Shown here: piece by piece, positions 54,142 to 61,946 of the stretch
Layout of the letters: every line of letters begins with the position of its first letter
Position numbering within the stretch: the first letter of the stretch is position 1
Source: Clostridiales bacterium
GTDB taxonomy: Bacteria > Bacillota > Clostridia > Lachnospirales > Lachnospiraceae
NCBI GenBank assembly: GCA_021199255.1
Contig: JAJQIK010000090.1
Location: forward strand, 83,169-147,168
Direction: 5' to 3'
DNA: 64,000 nt
Made by a program: the position numbers and the translations under genes
The notes under the pieces: model-generated
Told to the model about the DNA's origin: nothing
Databases searched by the model: none
What the model saw: the letters and a program-made list of their open reading frames with translations, nothing else

Positions 54142-55221
54142 CTATTCCGCCTGCGCGGCTATACCGTTCCCATCGACCACATAATCGATTCCATCTATGG
54201 TAACCGTAGTATTTCGCTGCAAAGCGCCTGTTTCGTCATAATAATATGTATTGCCGTCCGATCTGGTAACCAGCCCCGTCTGCATCACCGCGTTTTCATC
54301 AAAGTAATACTCCACGCCCTCAATGGTGACCTCCTCACGCAGCGCATGCCCGTCCTTCGTCGCCAGGAAATATCTTCCCGTCTCATCTTCGAACCAACAG
54401 CCCTTCTGCACGAAGCCGTTCTCGTCCAGATGATATTTCTTATCCTCCCAGCTCACCCAGCAGGAACGCTGCATCTTATAGTTGGAATAAAACACGGTCT
54501 GCCCCTGACGGCTGGTAAAACCGTCCGCGATAATAACCGAGGAATAATCCTTAAACTGATAATCTATATCCACTCTGGTAGAAATACCCGCCACACTGCC
54601 AGAGGAGGTATTCTGCCAAAAGGAAGCCCCGTCAAACTCCAGCGCGTCCGCGTACTGCGCTACCCACTTATCATAGGCAATATTGCCAATTTTAGTCTGG
54701 AACATATTCTTATTGGAATATACCACCGGATAGTACCCCTGGGCCTCAATGGCAGAACAAAATGTATTGATGATCTCCTGAAGCTGCGCCTGGGACATAC
54801 TTTTATGGCAGGAATCCTCCACGTCATAGACCACCGGATAATTGACGGTGTAATTACTCATCCACTGCAGCAATAACTCCGCCTCATTCTTCGCCTGCTC
54901 GGCATTGGTGGCATAGGAATATAAATACACCCCCGTCTTAATTCCCGCCGCGTTAGCGCCGCGCATATTCACATCAAAATACGGGTCTACCCCGGAATTG
55001 GTGCTCCCGGCTTTGATAAAGGCGAAGGTCACCCCCGAAGAAGCTACCTGACTCCAGTCTATCGCCAGATTGTGTTTGGACACATCGATTCCCCTCGCGA
55101 TAGAACTGCCCGCACTGATTGCATACGCCTGCTGTACCGGCGCCAAAGCCAGCACGCACGCAAGACAAAGCGCCGCTGCTTTCCGCCCCCAGCCACGTAC
55201 TCGTATTTTCTCTTTTTTCAT
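54142..55221 (-). CDS. Secreted GH25 lysozyme with cell-wall-binding repeats
   Basis: A 359-residue exported protein. The signal peptide (about 1-34) has a basic start, a hydrophobic core and cleavage near AYA. The GH25 domain (about 42-235) has RGIDVSKHNLAIDW with the first Asp, and PVVYDVEDSCHK with the Asp-x-Glu pair. The C-terminal 120 residues hold aromatic/Gly repeats resembling choline-/glucan-binding modules: EDKKYHLDENGFVQKG, GVEYYFDENAVMQTG, GNTYYYDETGALQ. It is probably a peptidoglycan hydrolase that docks on the cell wall. Compare the membrane-anchored GH25 at 17927-19048. The ribosome-binding site is weak. Confidence 0.93.
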   Translation of the reverse strand: MKKEKIRVRGWGRKAAALCLACVLALAPVQQAYAISAGSSIARGIDVSKHNLAIDWSQVASSGVTFAFIKAGSTNSGVDPYFDVNMRGANAAGIKTGVYLYSYATNAEQAKNEAELLLQWMSNYTVNYPVVYDVEDSCHKSMSQAQLQEIINTFCSAIEAQGYYPVVYSNKNMFQTKIGNIAYDKWVAQYADALEFDGASFWQNTSSGSVAGISTRVDIDYQFKDYSSVIIADGFTSRQGQTVFYSNYKMQRSCWVSWEDKKYHLDENGFVQKGCWFEDETGRYFLATKDGHALREEVTIEGVEYYFDENAVMQTGLVTRSDGNTYYYDETGALQRNTTVTIDGIDYVVDGNGIAAQAE

Positions 55222-55519
55222 TGGTATCTTGATCTGCCCTTCCTGCGACAGATTTTCCCTTCCCGGTAGTTATCTTTGTACAAATGGTTCCGCCCGTAAC
55301 TATTGCACTTTTGTTACAAATTATTACCTTTTTTAACAATTCCTTAAATAACATAACATAATTATGACGACTTGTACATAGCTTTTTGGGGAAATAATCC
55401 TTCCAAATATTACCAGAGATAGCAAGCTGCCCTTTATTCTTGCAACATTGTATATAACTGTCTAATCGTTTCTTCACATATTCTGCAGATAACTGTTTCA
55501 TCTTCATAAGTTTTTATGG
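55222..55519 (-). other. AT-rich intergenic region upstream of the GH25 gene
   Basis: This stretch is clearly more AT-rich than its surroundings. A minus-strand reading frame starting MKMKQLSAEYVKKRLDSYI runs from 55507 into the GH25 gene in another frame, without a good ribosome-binding site or recognised similarity. Several -10-like words occur but no convincing -35/-10 pair. The left edge of the AAA+ ATPase relic abuts it. It may include the GH25 promoter and the junction of a deleted segment. Confidence 0.35.
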
Positions 55520-55790
55520 TCGACATTTTTAGAAATGTTGCGGGACGACTTGCTTCAAAACGATGTGGACGCAACCTACATGATCAGTATGCGTTACACA
55601 TCGGAAGATTTTGACGGCGGATTGACCGATAACGAAATGTATCAGGGTATCAGGGAACAAATAACCGCCAAAGGCCGCTACGATCTTCTGCTTGATGAAG
55701 TACAGGAAATTGAGGGTTGGGAAAAAGCAGTCAATAGTCTTGCTTGAAAACGCTGACACCGATATAGTAACCGGCTCAAACTCCAAAGCC
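55520..55790 (+). pseudogene. Fragment of an AAA+ ATPase (AAA_14/DUF4143 family)
   Basis: The plus-strand frame reads STFLEMLRDDLLQN from 55520, matching the region right after the Walker A Lys of AAA_14 ATPases, and continues to LLLDEVQEIEGWEKAV (Walker B) and NSL near 55742. A one-base shift then restores LENADTDIVTGSNSK, the sensor/TGSN region. The first part of the Walker A motif, the N-terminal 40 residues and the whole DUF4143 C-terminal half are missing. An ATG at 55535 gives a 70-codon open frame, but the product would lack Walker A. It is a decayed remnant between GH25 and the tRNA-Leu terminator, in opposite orientation to both neighbours. Confidence 0.75.
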
Positions 55791-55793
55791 CAT

Positions 55794-55823
55794 AAAAAAA
55801 ACCTCACAGGCATCGCCTGTGAG
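55794..55823 (-). terminator. Intrinsic terminator after tRNA-Leu
   Basis: A perfect 9-bp stem (CTCACAGGC at 55803-55811 with GCCTGTGAG at 55815-55823), 3-nt loop, followed by GTTTTTTTT on the minus strand. It lies 11 bp past the tRNA 3' end. Confidence 0.9.
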
Positions 55824-55834
55824 ATCCTTTCTCA

Positions 55835-55917
55835 TGCTGGTGGCGGGACTTGAACCCGCACGAAGTTGCCCTCGTCAGATTTTGAGTCTGATGCGTCTGC
55901 CATTCCGCCACACCAGC
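55835..55917 (-). tRNA. tRNA-Leu (anticodon CAA)
   Basis: An 83-nt type II tRNA. The acceptor GCTGGTG pairs with CACCAGC, discriminator A; the anticodon stem-loop is TCAGA-CTCAAAA-TCTGA with CAA as anticodon (reads UUG). A long variable arm (CGAGGGCAACTTCG) follows, and the T-arm holds GGTTCAAGTCC. CCA is not encoded. Confidence 0.95.
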
Positions 55918-55937
55918 GTTTCCAACAACCAAAATAT

Positions 55938-55966
55938 ATCTTATCATAACCTCTTGTCGTTGGCAA
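55938..55966 (-). promoter_or_regulatory. Promoter for tRNA-Leu inside the lysA 3' end
   Basis: Minus strand TTGCCA (55961-55966), 17-bp spacer, TAAGAT (55938-55943), 20 bp before the tRNA. It overlaps the last codons of lysA. Confidence 0.5.
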
Positions 55967-57227
55967 GCTTTTTATAAATATCAAATTCGTCGAAGGTTGC
56001 GAAATAATCCTTCGGCGTCTCGGCACGTCTGATCAGTTGTACGCTGCCGTCCTCTTTCAGCAGCAGCTCCGCCGACTTTAATTTACCGTTATAATTATAG
56101 CCCATGGCAAATCCGTGCGCGCCCGTGTCATGAATCACAAGATAGTCTCCGATATCAATCTTAGGCAGTTCCCTGTCAATGGCAAATTTATCGTTATTTT
56201 CACAAAGAGACCCTGTCACATCATATTGGTGGTCGCAGGGCGCGTTCTCCTTTCCCAGAACGGTGATATGATGATACGCGCCATACATGGCAGGCCGCAT
56301 CAGATTCACCGCGCAGGCGTCCACACCGATATATTCCTTGTGCGTATGCTTCTCATGAATGGCTCTGGTAACAAGCTCCCCATAAGGACCCATCATGAAT
56401 CGTCCCATCTCTGTATAAATCGCCACATTGCCCATTCCGGCAGGAATCAGCACCTCGTCATATACCTTATGCACGCCCGCCCCTATCTCACTGATGTCAT
56501 TGGCGGTCTGTTCCGGCCTGTAAGCGATGCCCACTCCGCCCGACAGGTTGATAAAATCTAATGTCACGCCAACCTTTTCCTTTAATTCCACCGCCACTTC
56601 AAAAAGCTGTCGCGCCAGCTTGGGGTAATATTCGTTTGTCACCGTATTGCTTGCCAGAAAAGCATGGAGTCCAAAATGCTTCACACCCTTTTCCTTCAGA
56701 ATCCTGTATCCCTCGAAGAGCTGCTCTGTCGTAAATCCATACTTAGCGTCGCCGGGGTTGTCCATAATACCGTTGCTCATTGTAAAAACGCCGCCCGGAT
56801 TGTAGCGGCAGCTCATCGTCTCCGGCAGCCTGCCCAAAATATTCTCCACAAATTCAATGTGCGTGATGTCGTCCAGATTAATAATACCGCCTACCTCAGC
56901 GCAATACGCATAATCCTCTGCCGGCGTATCATTGGAAGAGAACATAATGTCATGCCCATTAATTCCCATCGCATTGCTCAGCATCAGCTCTGTCAGGGAA
57001 GAACAATCACAGCCGCAGCCATACTCATGCAGAATACTGATTAGGAACGGATTCGGACATGCTTTCACCGCAAAATATTCTTTAAACCCCTTATTCCAGG
57101 CGAACGCTTCCTTTACTGCCTGGGCGTTTGCTCTGATCCCTTTCTCATCATAAATATGGAATGGAGTGGGGTATGTCTTCACAATCTCCTCCACCTGCTC
57201 TCTGGTTACAAACGGTAGCTTACTCAT
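55944..57227 (-). CDS. lysA: Diaminopimelate decarboxylase-like PLP enzyme
   Basis: A 427-residue fold-III PLP decarboxylase producing lysine from meso-diaminopimelate. The PLP Lys lies in KEYFAVKACPNPFLI, and the C-terminal active-site Cys appears in YDVTGSLCENNDKF. Further landmarks are FSSNDTPAEDYAY, HAFLASNTVTNEYYPKLA, NLSGGVGIAYRPEQ and IHDTGAHGFAMGYNYNGK. The ATG at 57227 (MSKLPFV) has AGGAG 10 nt upstream; the frame is open to 57347 but the extension is unlike the family. Carboxynorspermidine decarboxylase is a related alternative, but the length and Cys motif favour LysA. It stands alone behind a good promoter. Confidence 0.88.
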   Translation of the reverse strand: MSKLPFVTREQVEEIVKTYPTPFHIYDEKGIRANAQAVKEAFAWNKGFKEYFAVKACPNPFLISILHEYGCGCDCSSLTELMLSNAMGINGHDIMFSSNDTPAEDYAYCAEVGGIINLDDITHIEFVENILGRLPETMSCRYNPGGVFTMSNGIMDNPGDAKYGFTTEQLFEGYRILKEKGVKHFGLHAFLASNTVTNEYYPKLARQLFEVAVELKEKVGVTLDFINLSGGVGIAYRPEQTANDISEIGAGVHKVYDEVLIPAGMGNVAIYTEMGRFMMGPYGELVTRAIHEKHTHKEYIGVDACAVNLMRPAMYGAYHHITVLGKENAPCDHQYDVTGSLCENNDKFAIDRELPKIDIGDYLVIHDTGAHGFAMGYNYNGKLKSAELLLKEDGSVQLIRRAETPKDYFATFDEFDIYKKLANDKRL

Positions 57228-57318
57228 AACACACATTTCTCCTCTCGTACCTCTATCTGTCTCGCCGTCAGATGTCCCCGCGAACGTTCCCGCCGGCTTG
57301 TCCGCGCAGACAATTAGC

Positions 57319-57347
57319 ATGATAAAGCCAATCCGGCGCTTTGTCAA
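57319..57347 (-). promoter_or_regulatory. Promoter for lysA
   Basis: Minus strand TTGACA (57342-57347), 17-bp spacer, TATCAT (57319-57324), about 95 bp before the chosen ATG. No lysine riboswitch fold was recognised in the leader. Confidence 0.7.
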
Positions 57348-57361
57348 CCTCTTTCACTCTG

Positions 57362-58039
57362 TTATATATTCTCGATCTGCCAGTCTATGGGTTCCACTCC
57401 ATGCGCCTTCAAAAAGTCGTTACACTGACTGAAATGCTTACAGCCAAAAAAACCGCGGTAGGCGGATAAGGGACTGGGGTGGGGCGCCTTTAGAATCAAA
57501 TGCTTTGGATTCGTCAGCATGGAAATCTTGCTCTGCGCCGGCCGCCCCCACAACAGATACACGATTGGGCGATCCTGCTCATTAACCGCCCGAATCACCG
57601 CGTCCGTAAACTCTTCCCAGCCCCTTCCCTGATGGGAATTAGCCTGATGGGCGCGCACCGTCAATACGGTATTCAACAGCAGCACCCCCTGATCCGCCCA
57701 TTTCTGGAGATATCCATTATTGGGAATATAGCAGCCCAGATCGTCCTCCAGCTCTTTATAGATATTCTGCAAAGACGGCGGAATCTCCCTCTGATCCGGC
57801 AAAACGGAAAAGCTCATTCCGTGCGCCTGATGCTCGTTGTGATAAGGATCCTGCCCCAGCAAAAGCACTTTCACCTTACTTAAGGGCGTAAAATGAAAAG
57901 CGTTAAAAATATCTTCAGACGGCGGATAAATGACCTTCTTACTATATTCCTCCCTGACAAACGTATACAATGCCCTGTAATACGGCTTATGAAACTCGCC
58001 GTCCAAAGCCTTCGCCCAATCGTTACTCAACATCGCCAT
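57362..58039 (-). CDS. ung: Uracil-DNA glycosylase
   Basis: A 225-residue family 1 UDG. The water-activating motif is VLLLGQDPYHNEHQAHG and the minor-groove motif HPSPLSAYRGFFGCKHFSQ; VLLLNTVLTVRAHQANSH is also typical. The ATG at 58039 (MAMLSNDW) is preferred with AGGA about 10 nt upstream. It begins only 22 bp after a terminator-like hairpin that follows hisF, so it may depend on read-through. Confidence 0.96.
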   Translation of the reverse strand: MAMLSNDWAKALDGEFHKPYYRALYTFVREEYSKKVIYPPSEDIFNAFHFTPLSKVKVLLLGQDPYHNEHQAHGMSFSVLPDQREIPPSLQNIYKELEDDLGCYIPNNGYLQKWADQGVLLLNTVLTVRAHQANSHQGRGWEEFTDAVIRAVNEQDRPIVYLLWGRPAQSKISMLTNPKHLILKAPHPSPLSAYRGFFGCKHFSQCNDFLKAHGVEPIDWQIENI

Positions 58040-58060
58040 CTGAATTACTTCCTTTCCCAT

Positions 58061-58091
58061 AAAAAGACACCGAACGCTTCGCCCCGGTGCC
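58061..58091 (-). terminator. Terminator/attenuator between hisF and ung
   Basis: A 7-bp stem with one G-U pair (58066-58072 with 58085-58091), 12-nt loop, followed by TTTTT on the minus strand. The ung ribosome-binding site starts immediately after, which suggests partial read-through. Confidence 0.6.
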
Positions 58092-58102
58092 TCTTTGCTC
58101 CT

Positions 58103-58864
58103 CTATAATCTGACCGAGATCCCCTTCTGTCTCAGATATTGCTTCAAATCGCAAATCTCCATTTCCTTAAAGTGAAAGAGGGATGCTGCCAATGCCGCGT
58201 CTGCTTTGCCTTCTGTAAAAGCCTCGTAAAAGTGTTCCATGGTTCCCGCACCGCCGGAAGCAATCACCGGAATCGACACATTCTCGGCAATCTTTTTCGT
58301 CAGTTCCAAATCATATCCGGCCTTGGTTCCATCACCATCCATACTGGTAAGAAGAATTTCCCCTGCTCCCAGGCGATCCGCTTGCATGGCCCACTCCACA
58401 GCATCTATTCCCATATCAATCCGTCCGCCGTTTTTATAAATATTCCAGCCGCTTCCGTCCGCTCGGCGCTTCGCGTCGATCGCCACCACTACGCACTGGC
58501 TGCCAAACTTATCAGCCGCATCGCTAATCAACCGTGGATTCATGATGGCCGCGGAATTAACGGATACTTTATCCGCACCTTCCCTCAAAATCGCCTTAAA
58601 GTCGTCCACAGTACGAATACCGCCCCCTACCGTAAAAGGGATAAACACCTTTTCAGCCACCCTGCGAACCATCTCTACCGCAGTGGCTCTTGCATCGGAA
58701 GAAGCCGTGATATCTAAGAATACCAGTTCATCCGCGCCGGATTTATCATAGGCGGCGCCGACCTCCGCCGGATCGCCCGCGTCCTTAAAATTTATAAAAT
58801 TGACACCCTTTACCACCCTGCCGTTTTTGACGTCCAGACAGGGAATAATGCGCTTTGTGTGCAT
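58103..58864 (-). CDS. hisF: Imidazole glycerol phosphate synthase cyclase subunit
   Basis: A 253-residue TIM barrel that forms IGP and AICAR in histidine synthesis. It shows [19 protein letters not shown] with the catalytic Asp, [29 protein letters not shown] and the second acid in [15 protein letters not shown]. Length is normal. It follows hisH by 5 bp, so the two subunits are made together. Other his genes are not in this window. Confidence 0.97.
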   Translation of the reverse strand: MHTKRIIPCLDVKNGRVVKGVNFINFKDAGDPAEVGAAYDKSGADELVFLDITASSDARATAVEMVRRVAEKVFIPFTVGGGIRTVDDFKAILREGADKVSVNSAAIMNPRLISDAADKFGSQCVVVAIDAKRRADGSGWNIYKNGGRIDMGIDAVEWAMQADRLGAGEILLTSMDGDGTKAGYDLELTKKIAENVSIPVIASGGAGTMEHFYEAFTEGKADAALAASLFHFKEMEICDLKQYLRQKGISVRL

Positions 58865-58869
58865 TGGCT

Positions 58870-59481
58870 TTACTCCTCAATCTTTAAGAAATTCTCCAAT
58901 ATCTTCATGCCCACATCTGAACTCTTCTCCGGATGAAACTGACATGCAAAAATATGCTCCTTCTCTACGGAAGCATGAATCAAAACGCCGTACTCTGTCG
59001 TCGCCTTGACAATCTCAGGCTCCTGTGCCTCCAGATAATAGGAATGTACAAAATACACATAGGCGTTTTCCGGGATACCGTCAAACAGCCTGCCTTTGTT
59101 TGGATATTTCAGAGAATTCCAGCCAATGTGAGGAATCTTTAATCCGTCCTTATCAGGAATCCGCACAATTCTGCCCTTTAACAGGCCAAGCCCTGCCACT
59201 CCCGGCGCCTCCTCACTGCTCTCAAACATCAACTGTAAACCCAGACAAATCCCCAAAAGAGGAGTATGATCGGCCGCGATCTTCTGGATAACTTCCGTCA
59301 GGCCATAGCCCTGCAATTTATGCATGGCGTCTCCAAAAGCGCCCACCCCCGGAAGAATCACATGACTTGCATTCAATAGAAGCTCTCTGTCCCGTGTAAC
59401 TACAGCCTCATATCCCAGCGCATGAACCGCCTTTTCCACACTCTTAATATTACCGGCATCATAGTCTATTATCGCTACCAT
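58870..59481 (-). CDS. hisH: Imidazole glycerol phosphate synthase glutaminase subunit
   Basis: A 203-residue class I glutamine amidotransferase supplying ammonia to HisF. It begins [19 protein letters not shown], with the oxyanion/PGVG region [11 protein letters not shown], the nucleophile Cys in [15 protein letters not shown] and the His/Glu pair in [11 protein letters not shown]. The preceding ~170 bp are AT-rich with several -10-like words but no clear promoter or T-box. Confidence 0.97.
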   Translation of the reverse strand: MVAIIDYDAGNIKSVEKAVHALGYEAVVTRDRELLLNASHVILPGVGAFGDAMHKLQGYGLTEVIQKIAADHTPLLGICLGLQLMFESSEEAPGVAGLGLLKGRIVRIPDKDGLKIPHIGWNSLKYPNKGRLFDGIPENAYVYFVHSYYLEAQEPEIVKATTEYGVLIHASVEKEHIFACQFHPEKSSDVGMKILENFLKIEE

Positions 59482-59655
59482 TATTCTTTATCTCTCCAAA
59501 ACCAGTGTTTTTCGTAAATTCAGGCTATTATTTAACCAATCAACTTCTTGTTTTCGTTACCTTTCATTACATTTCGTTTTACAAAATAATTCATAAATAA
59601 TTCGTATGAATATTTTTTTACGAATTAATCATTACATTTGCAATTGCATTTATTT

Positions 59656-59751
59656 CTAACAATCTAACAATTGCTGTTCCACAGGCTTGACATCGACATA
59701 CGCCTTGCCAGCGAAACGATATTCTGCGTGATTTAGCCGGATAACATCAGG
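59656..59751 (-). pseudogene. Possible C-terminal gene remnant
   Basis: Between hisH and the acidic-protein gene, a minus-strand frame reads PDVIRLNHAEYRFAGKAYV and continues about a dozen codons to a TAG at 59656-59658. It has protein-like composition and is preceded by an in-frame stop, so no start is possible. The AT content rises sharply just after it. I do not recognise the family. It could be the tail of a deleted gene, or chance. Confidence 0.25.
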
Positions 59752-59764
59752 TCAGTACAATAAT

Positions 59765-61882
59765 TTACTCCTGCCCTGCTTCCTCATCAATCTGCTCTAA
59801 GCGGTCAATGATTTCTTCCTCCTCAGGCAGAATATCCTGCGTCGTTTCCGATTCTTCTGTAGAAACGCCGTCCCCATAAACAATGGTTTCCAATCTTTGG
59901 GAATAAGTCACATCATCTCCTGATGCGATAATATCCAGCGCCTCCTCTTCCGAAACTCCGTAGGCGGACAATTTCTCCAGTATCTGGTCATAAATATCCC
60001 GAATTTCATCGGCCACATGATACTGCTCTGCCGCCGACAAAAGCTGCTGGTATCGCTCCACGCCGGAAATCAATGCGTCCAGCGCTTCCAAAGGCATATC
60101 CAATTTCTCATAATTCTCGTAAGAGTTCAGCTTGCGCTCCATTTGCAGGATCAGGCTGCTCTTCTTCATAAGCGTCTCGTCCTCTTCGCTTAAATTCTTA
60201 CCGTATAAGAGCTCATACACCTCCTCATACTGCTGACAATCATAGGCAACCCGCGCGTCCCTCTTCTCCATATATCCCGGAAGCACCATCACAACGACTA
60301 TAATACACGCCGCCATCGTAGCGCAGTATAAAAATACGGCGATTACTTTCTTTCTGGAAAGCTTCTTTTCAGGCTCCTGATAGACTTCTTCTTCCGAAGG
60401 CTTTACTTTCTTTTTCCTCTTCTGCTTCTTCTTAGCCTTATCTTTTCCTTCGTTTTCCGCTTCTTCGTCTTCGCGGACTTCCTCGCCGGCCTTTTTGCCT
60501 TTTTTCTTTTTCTTCTCTTTCCTTGCCTTTTTCTTAGCGTTCTTCTGATCTTCCTTGCTCAGTTCTTCCAAAAGCTGCTTATTTTCTTCCGAAGGGTTAC
60601 CGATTGGCAATTCTTCTAAACCGCCGTCGCCATCAGCGCCGTCAGACGCTTCCGCCTCTTCGTCCTCTTCAAATAGCGTGGATAAAAGCCTTGCGAAAAA
60701 GCCCTGTTTTTTAGGCGCTTTCTCTTCTTCCTCCTCCGCTGTTCCTTCCAAAAGGCTTTCCAGGGCGGCCGCTTCGTCTGCCTCTTGTGATTCAGAAATC
60801 TCTCCGATATCCGCAGTTTCCTTCTTTTTCCGCCCCTTTCGGGCTTTTCTTTCCTTTTTCTTCTTTTCTCTCTTAGCCTTTTTCTTCTCTTCCCTGTCGT
60901 CTAACTCTTCCTGCGTTATTTCACGAATGTTCTCAGGTTCTCCCTCTATCGCTTCTTCCCCTGCGAAGAAATCAAATGCGTCGTCGCCGTTTTCGCTGCC
61001 ATTGTTTTCCGATACGCCCTCCAGCATGGCTAACATATCGTCATCTACCGAAACGCCCTGATCGGATTTTTCCAAAAGATCATTGATCTCAGATAGATCC
61101 TCGTCCTCTCCCATTCCGGCTAAAAGCGCAGACAAATCTTCATCGCCGTCCCCGCTTTCCTCCAACGCAAAATCCTCCGTAAGCGCGAAATCTTCTGTCT
61201 GTGCAGCATTGTCCGTATCTGTCAAATCCTCTGTATTCGCAAAATCCTCCGGCATGGACAGATCGTCCAGCGAGATGTCGCCTGTTTCCAAGCTGTCCCC
61301 GCCCAATAGAGATTCTCCATTTAAAAGGCGGTCGATATCCTCCTCTGACATATCGCCGTCCTGCGTTTCCTGTTCAAATCCCTCCAGAAGCGCCGACAGA
61401 TCCAAATCCGCCTCCCCATCCTGCGCTGCTGACGGTATATCCTCCGCAGCCTCAACGGCCTTTTCCTCGGTATCAGTATCGCCCATAGAAGCAAGCATAA
61501 CTTCTATTTCTTCCATAGTCATCGCCTTATTAGCGTCCGAGTCCGTATCCTGTGTTATTCTATCTGCTCCTTCTATTTCCGGCAATAAGTCCTCCGACAG
61601 TCCAAAATCCTCCAACGCCAGTTCCTCTGGTATATCCGTCTCGTCAAGCACAAGTTCTTCCGGCAGCCCTGTCTCTTCCAGCGCAAGCTCATCCGGCAGC
61701 CCCGCTTCATCTGGCACCAGTTCCTCCGGCAGCCCCGTCTCTTCCAGTGCAAGCTCATCAGAAACAGACCGCAATTTTCCCTCCTCCAGTTCCTCCGGGG
61801 AATCCTCCGCGCTCGCGGCACTGTTTCCTTCCATCATGGATTTTAAAAGATTATCTAAATACTCTTCACTTGAACTCATCAT
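59765..61882 (-). CDS. Large acidic membrane protein with 11-residue repeats, unknown function
   Basis: A 705-residue protein I do not recognise as a family. Residues 1-330 are extremely rich in Asp/Glu and Leu and include five tandem 11-residue repeats (43-97) of the type ELALEETGLPE. Two highly basic Lys blocks follow (around 340-360 and 455-505), giving an acidic-basic pattern. One TM helix (about 513-536) is followed by an extracytoplasmic, helical 170-residue C-terminus with many Tyr and Glu. The long cytoplasmic part would be largely disordered. GGAG lies 4 nt before the first ATG (61882) and 7 nt before the second (61879), so either start is possible. It lies downstream of the sirtuin-like gene and cheV on the same strand. 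Confidence 0.75.
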   Translation of the reverse strand: MMSSSEEYLDNLLKSMMEGNSAASAEDSPEELEEGKLRSVSDELALEETGLPEELVPDEAGLPDELALEETGLPEELVLDETDIPEELALEDFGLSEDLLPEIEGADRITQDTDSDANKAMTMEEIEVMLASMGDTDTEEKAVEAAEDIPSAAQDGEADLDLSALLEGFEQETQDGDMSEEDIDRLLNGESLLGGDSLETGDISLDDLSMPEDFANTEDLTDTDNAAQTEDFALTEDFALEESGDGDEDLSALLAGMGEDEDLSEINDLLEKSDQGVSVDDDMLAMLEGVSENNGSENGDDAFDFFAGEEAIEGEPENIREITQEELDDREEKKKAKREKKKKERKARKGRKKKETADIGEISESQEADEAAALESLLEGTAEEEEEKAPKKQGFFARLLSTLFEEDEEAEASDGADGDGGLEELPIGNPSEENKQLLEELSKEDQKNAKKKARKEKKKKKGKKAGEEVREDEEAENEGKDKAKKKQKRKKKVKPSEEEVYQEPEKKLSRKKVIAVFLYCATMAACIIVVVMVLPGYMEKRDARVAYDCQQYEEVYELLYGKNLSEEDETLMKKSSLILQMERKLNSYENYEKLDMPLEALDALISGVERYQQLLSAAEQYHVADEIRDIYDQILEKLSAYGVSEEEALDIIASGDDVTYSQRLETIVYGDGVSTEESETTQDILPEEEEIIDRLEQIDEEAGQE
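61592..61756 (-). repeat. Five tandem 33-bp coding repeats
   Basis: Within the acidic protein gene, five 33-bp units encode ELALEETGLPE, ELVPDEAGLPD, ELALEETGLPE, ELVLDETDIPE and ELALEDFGLSE (residues 43-97). Units 1 and 3 are identical at the protein level, suggesting duplication of a 66-bp pair. Such repeats may vary in copy number between strains. Confidence 0.85.
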
Positions 61883-61946
61883 TTTTCTCCAAAAAAACTT
61901 TATGTCTCATTTTATCACATACAGCCCTATTTCACAAATCCCTTTA

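Noticed and set aside
57228-57318. Lysine riboswitch before lysA
   Set aside because: The leader is only about 90 nt and shows none of the five-helix lysine aptamer features.
59482-59655. T-box or histidine attenuator before hisH
   Set aside because: No specifier loop, T-box sequence or terminator/antiterminator pair could be found in the AT-rich leader.
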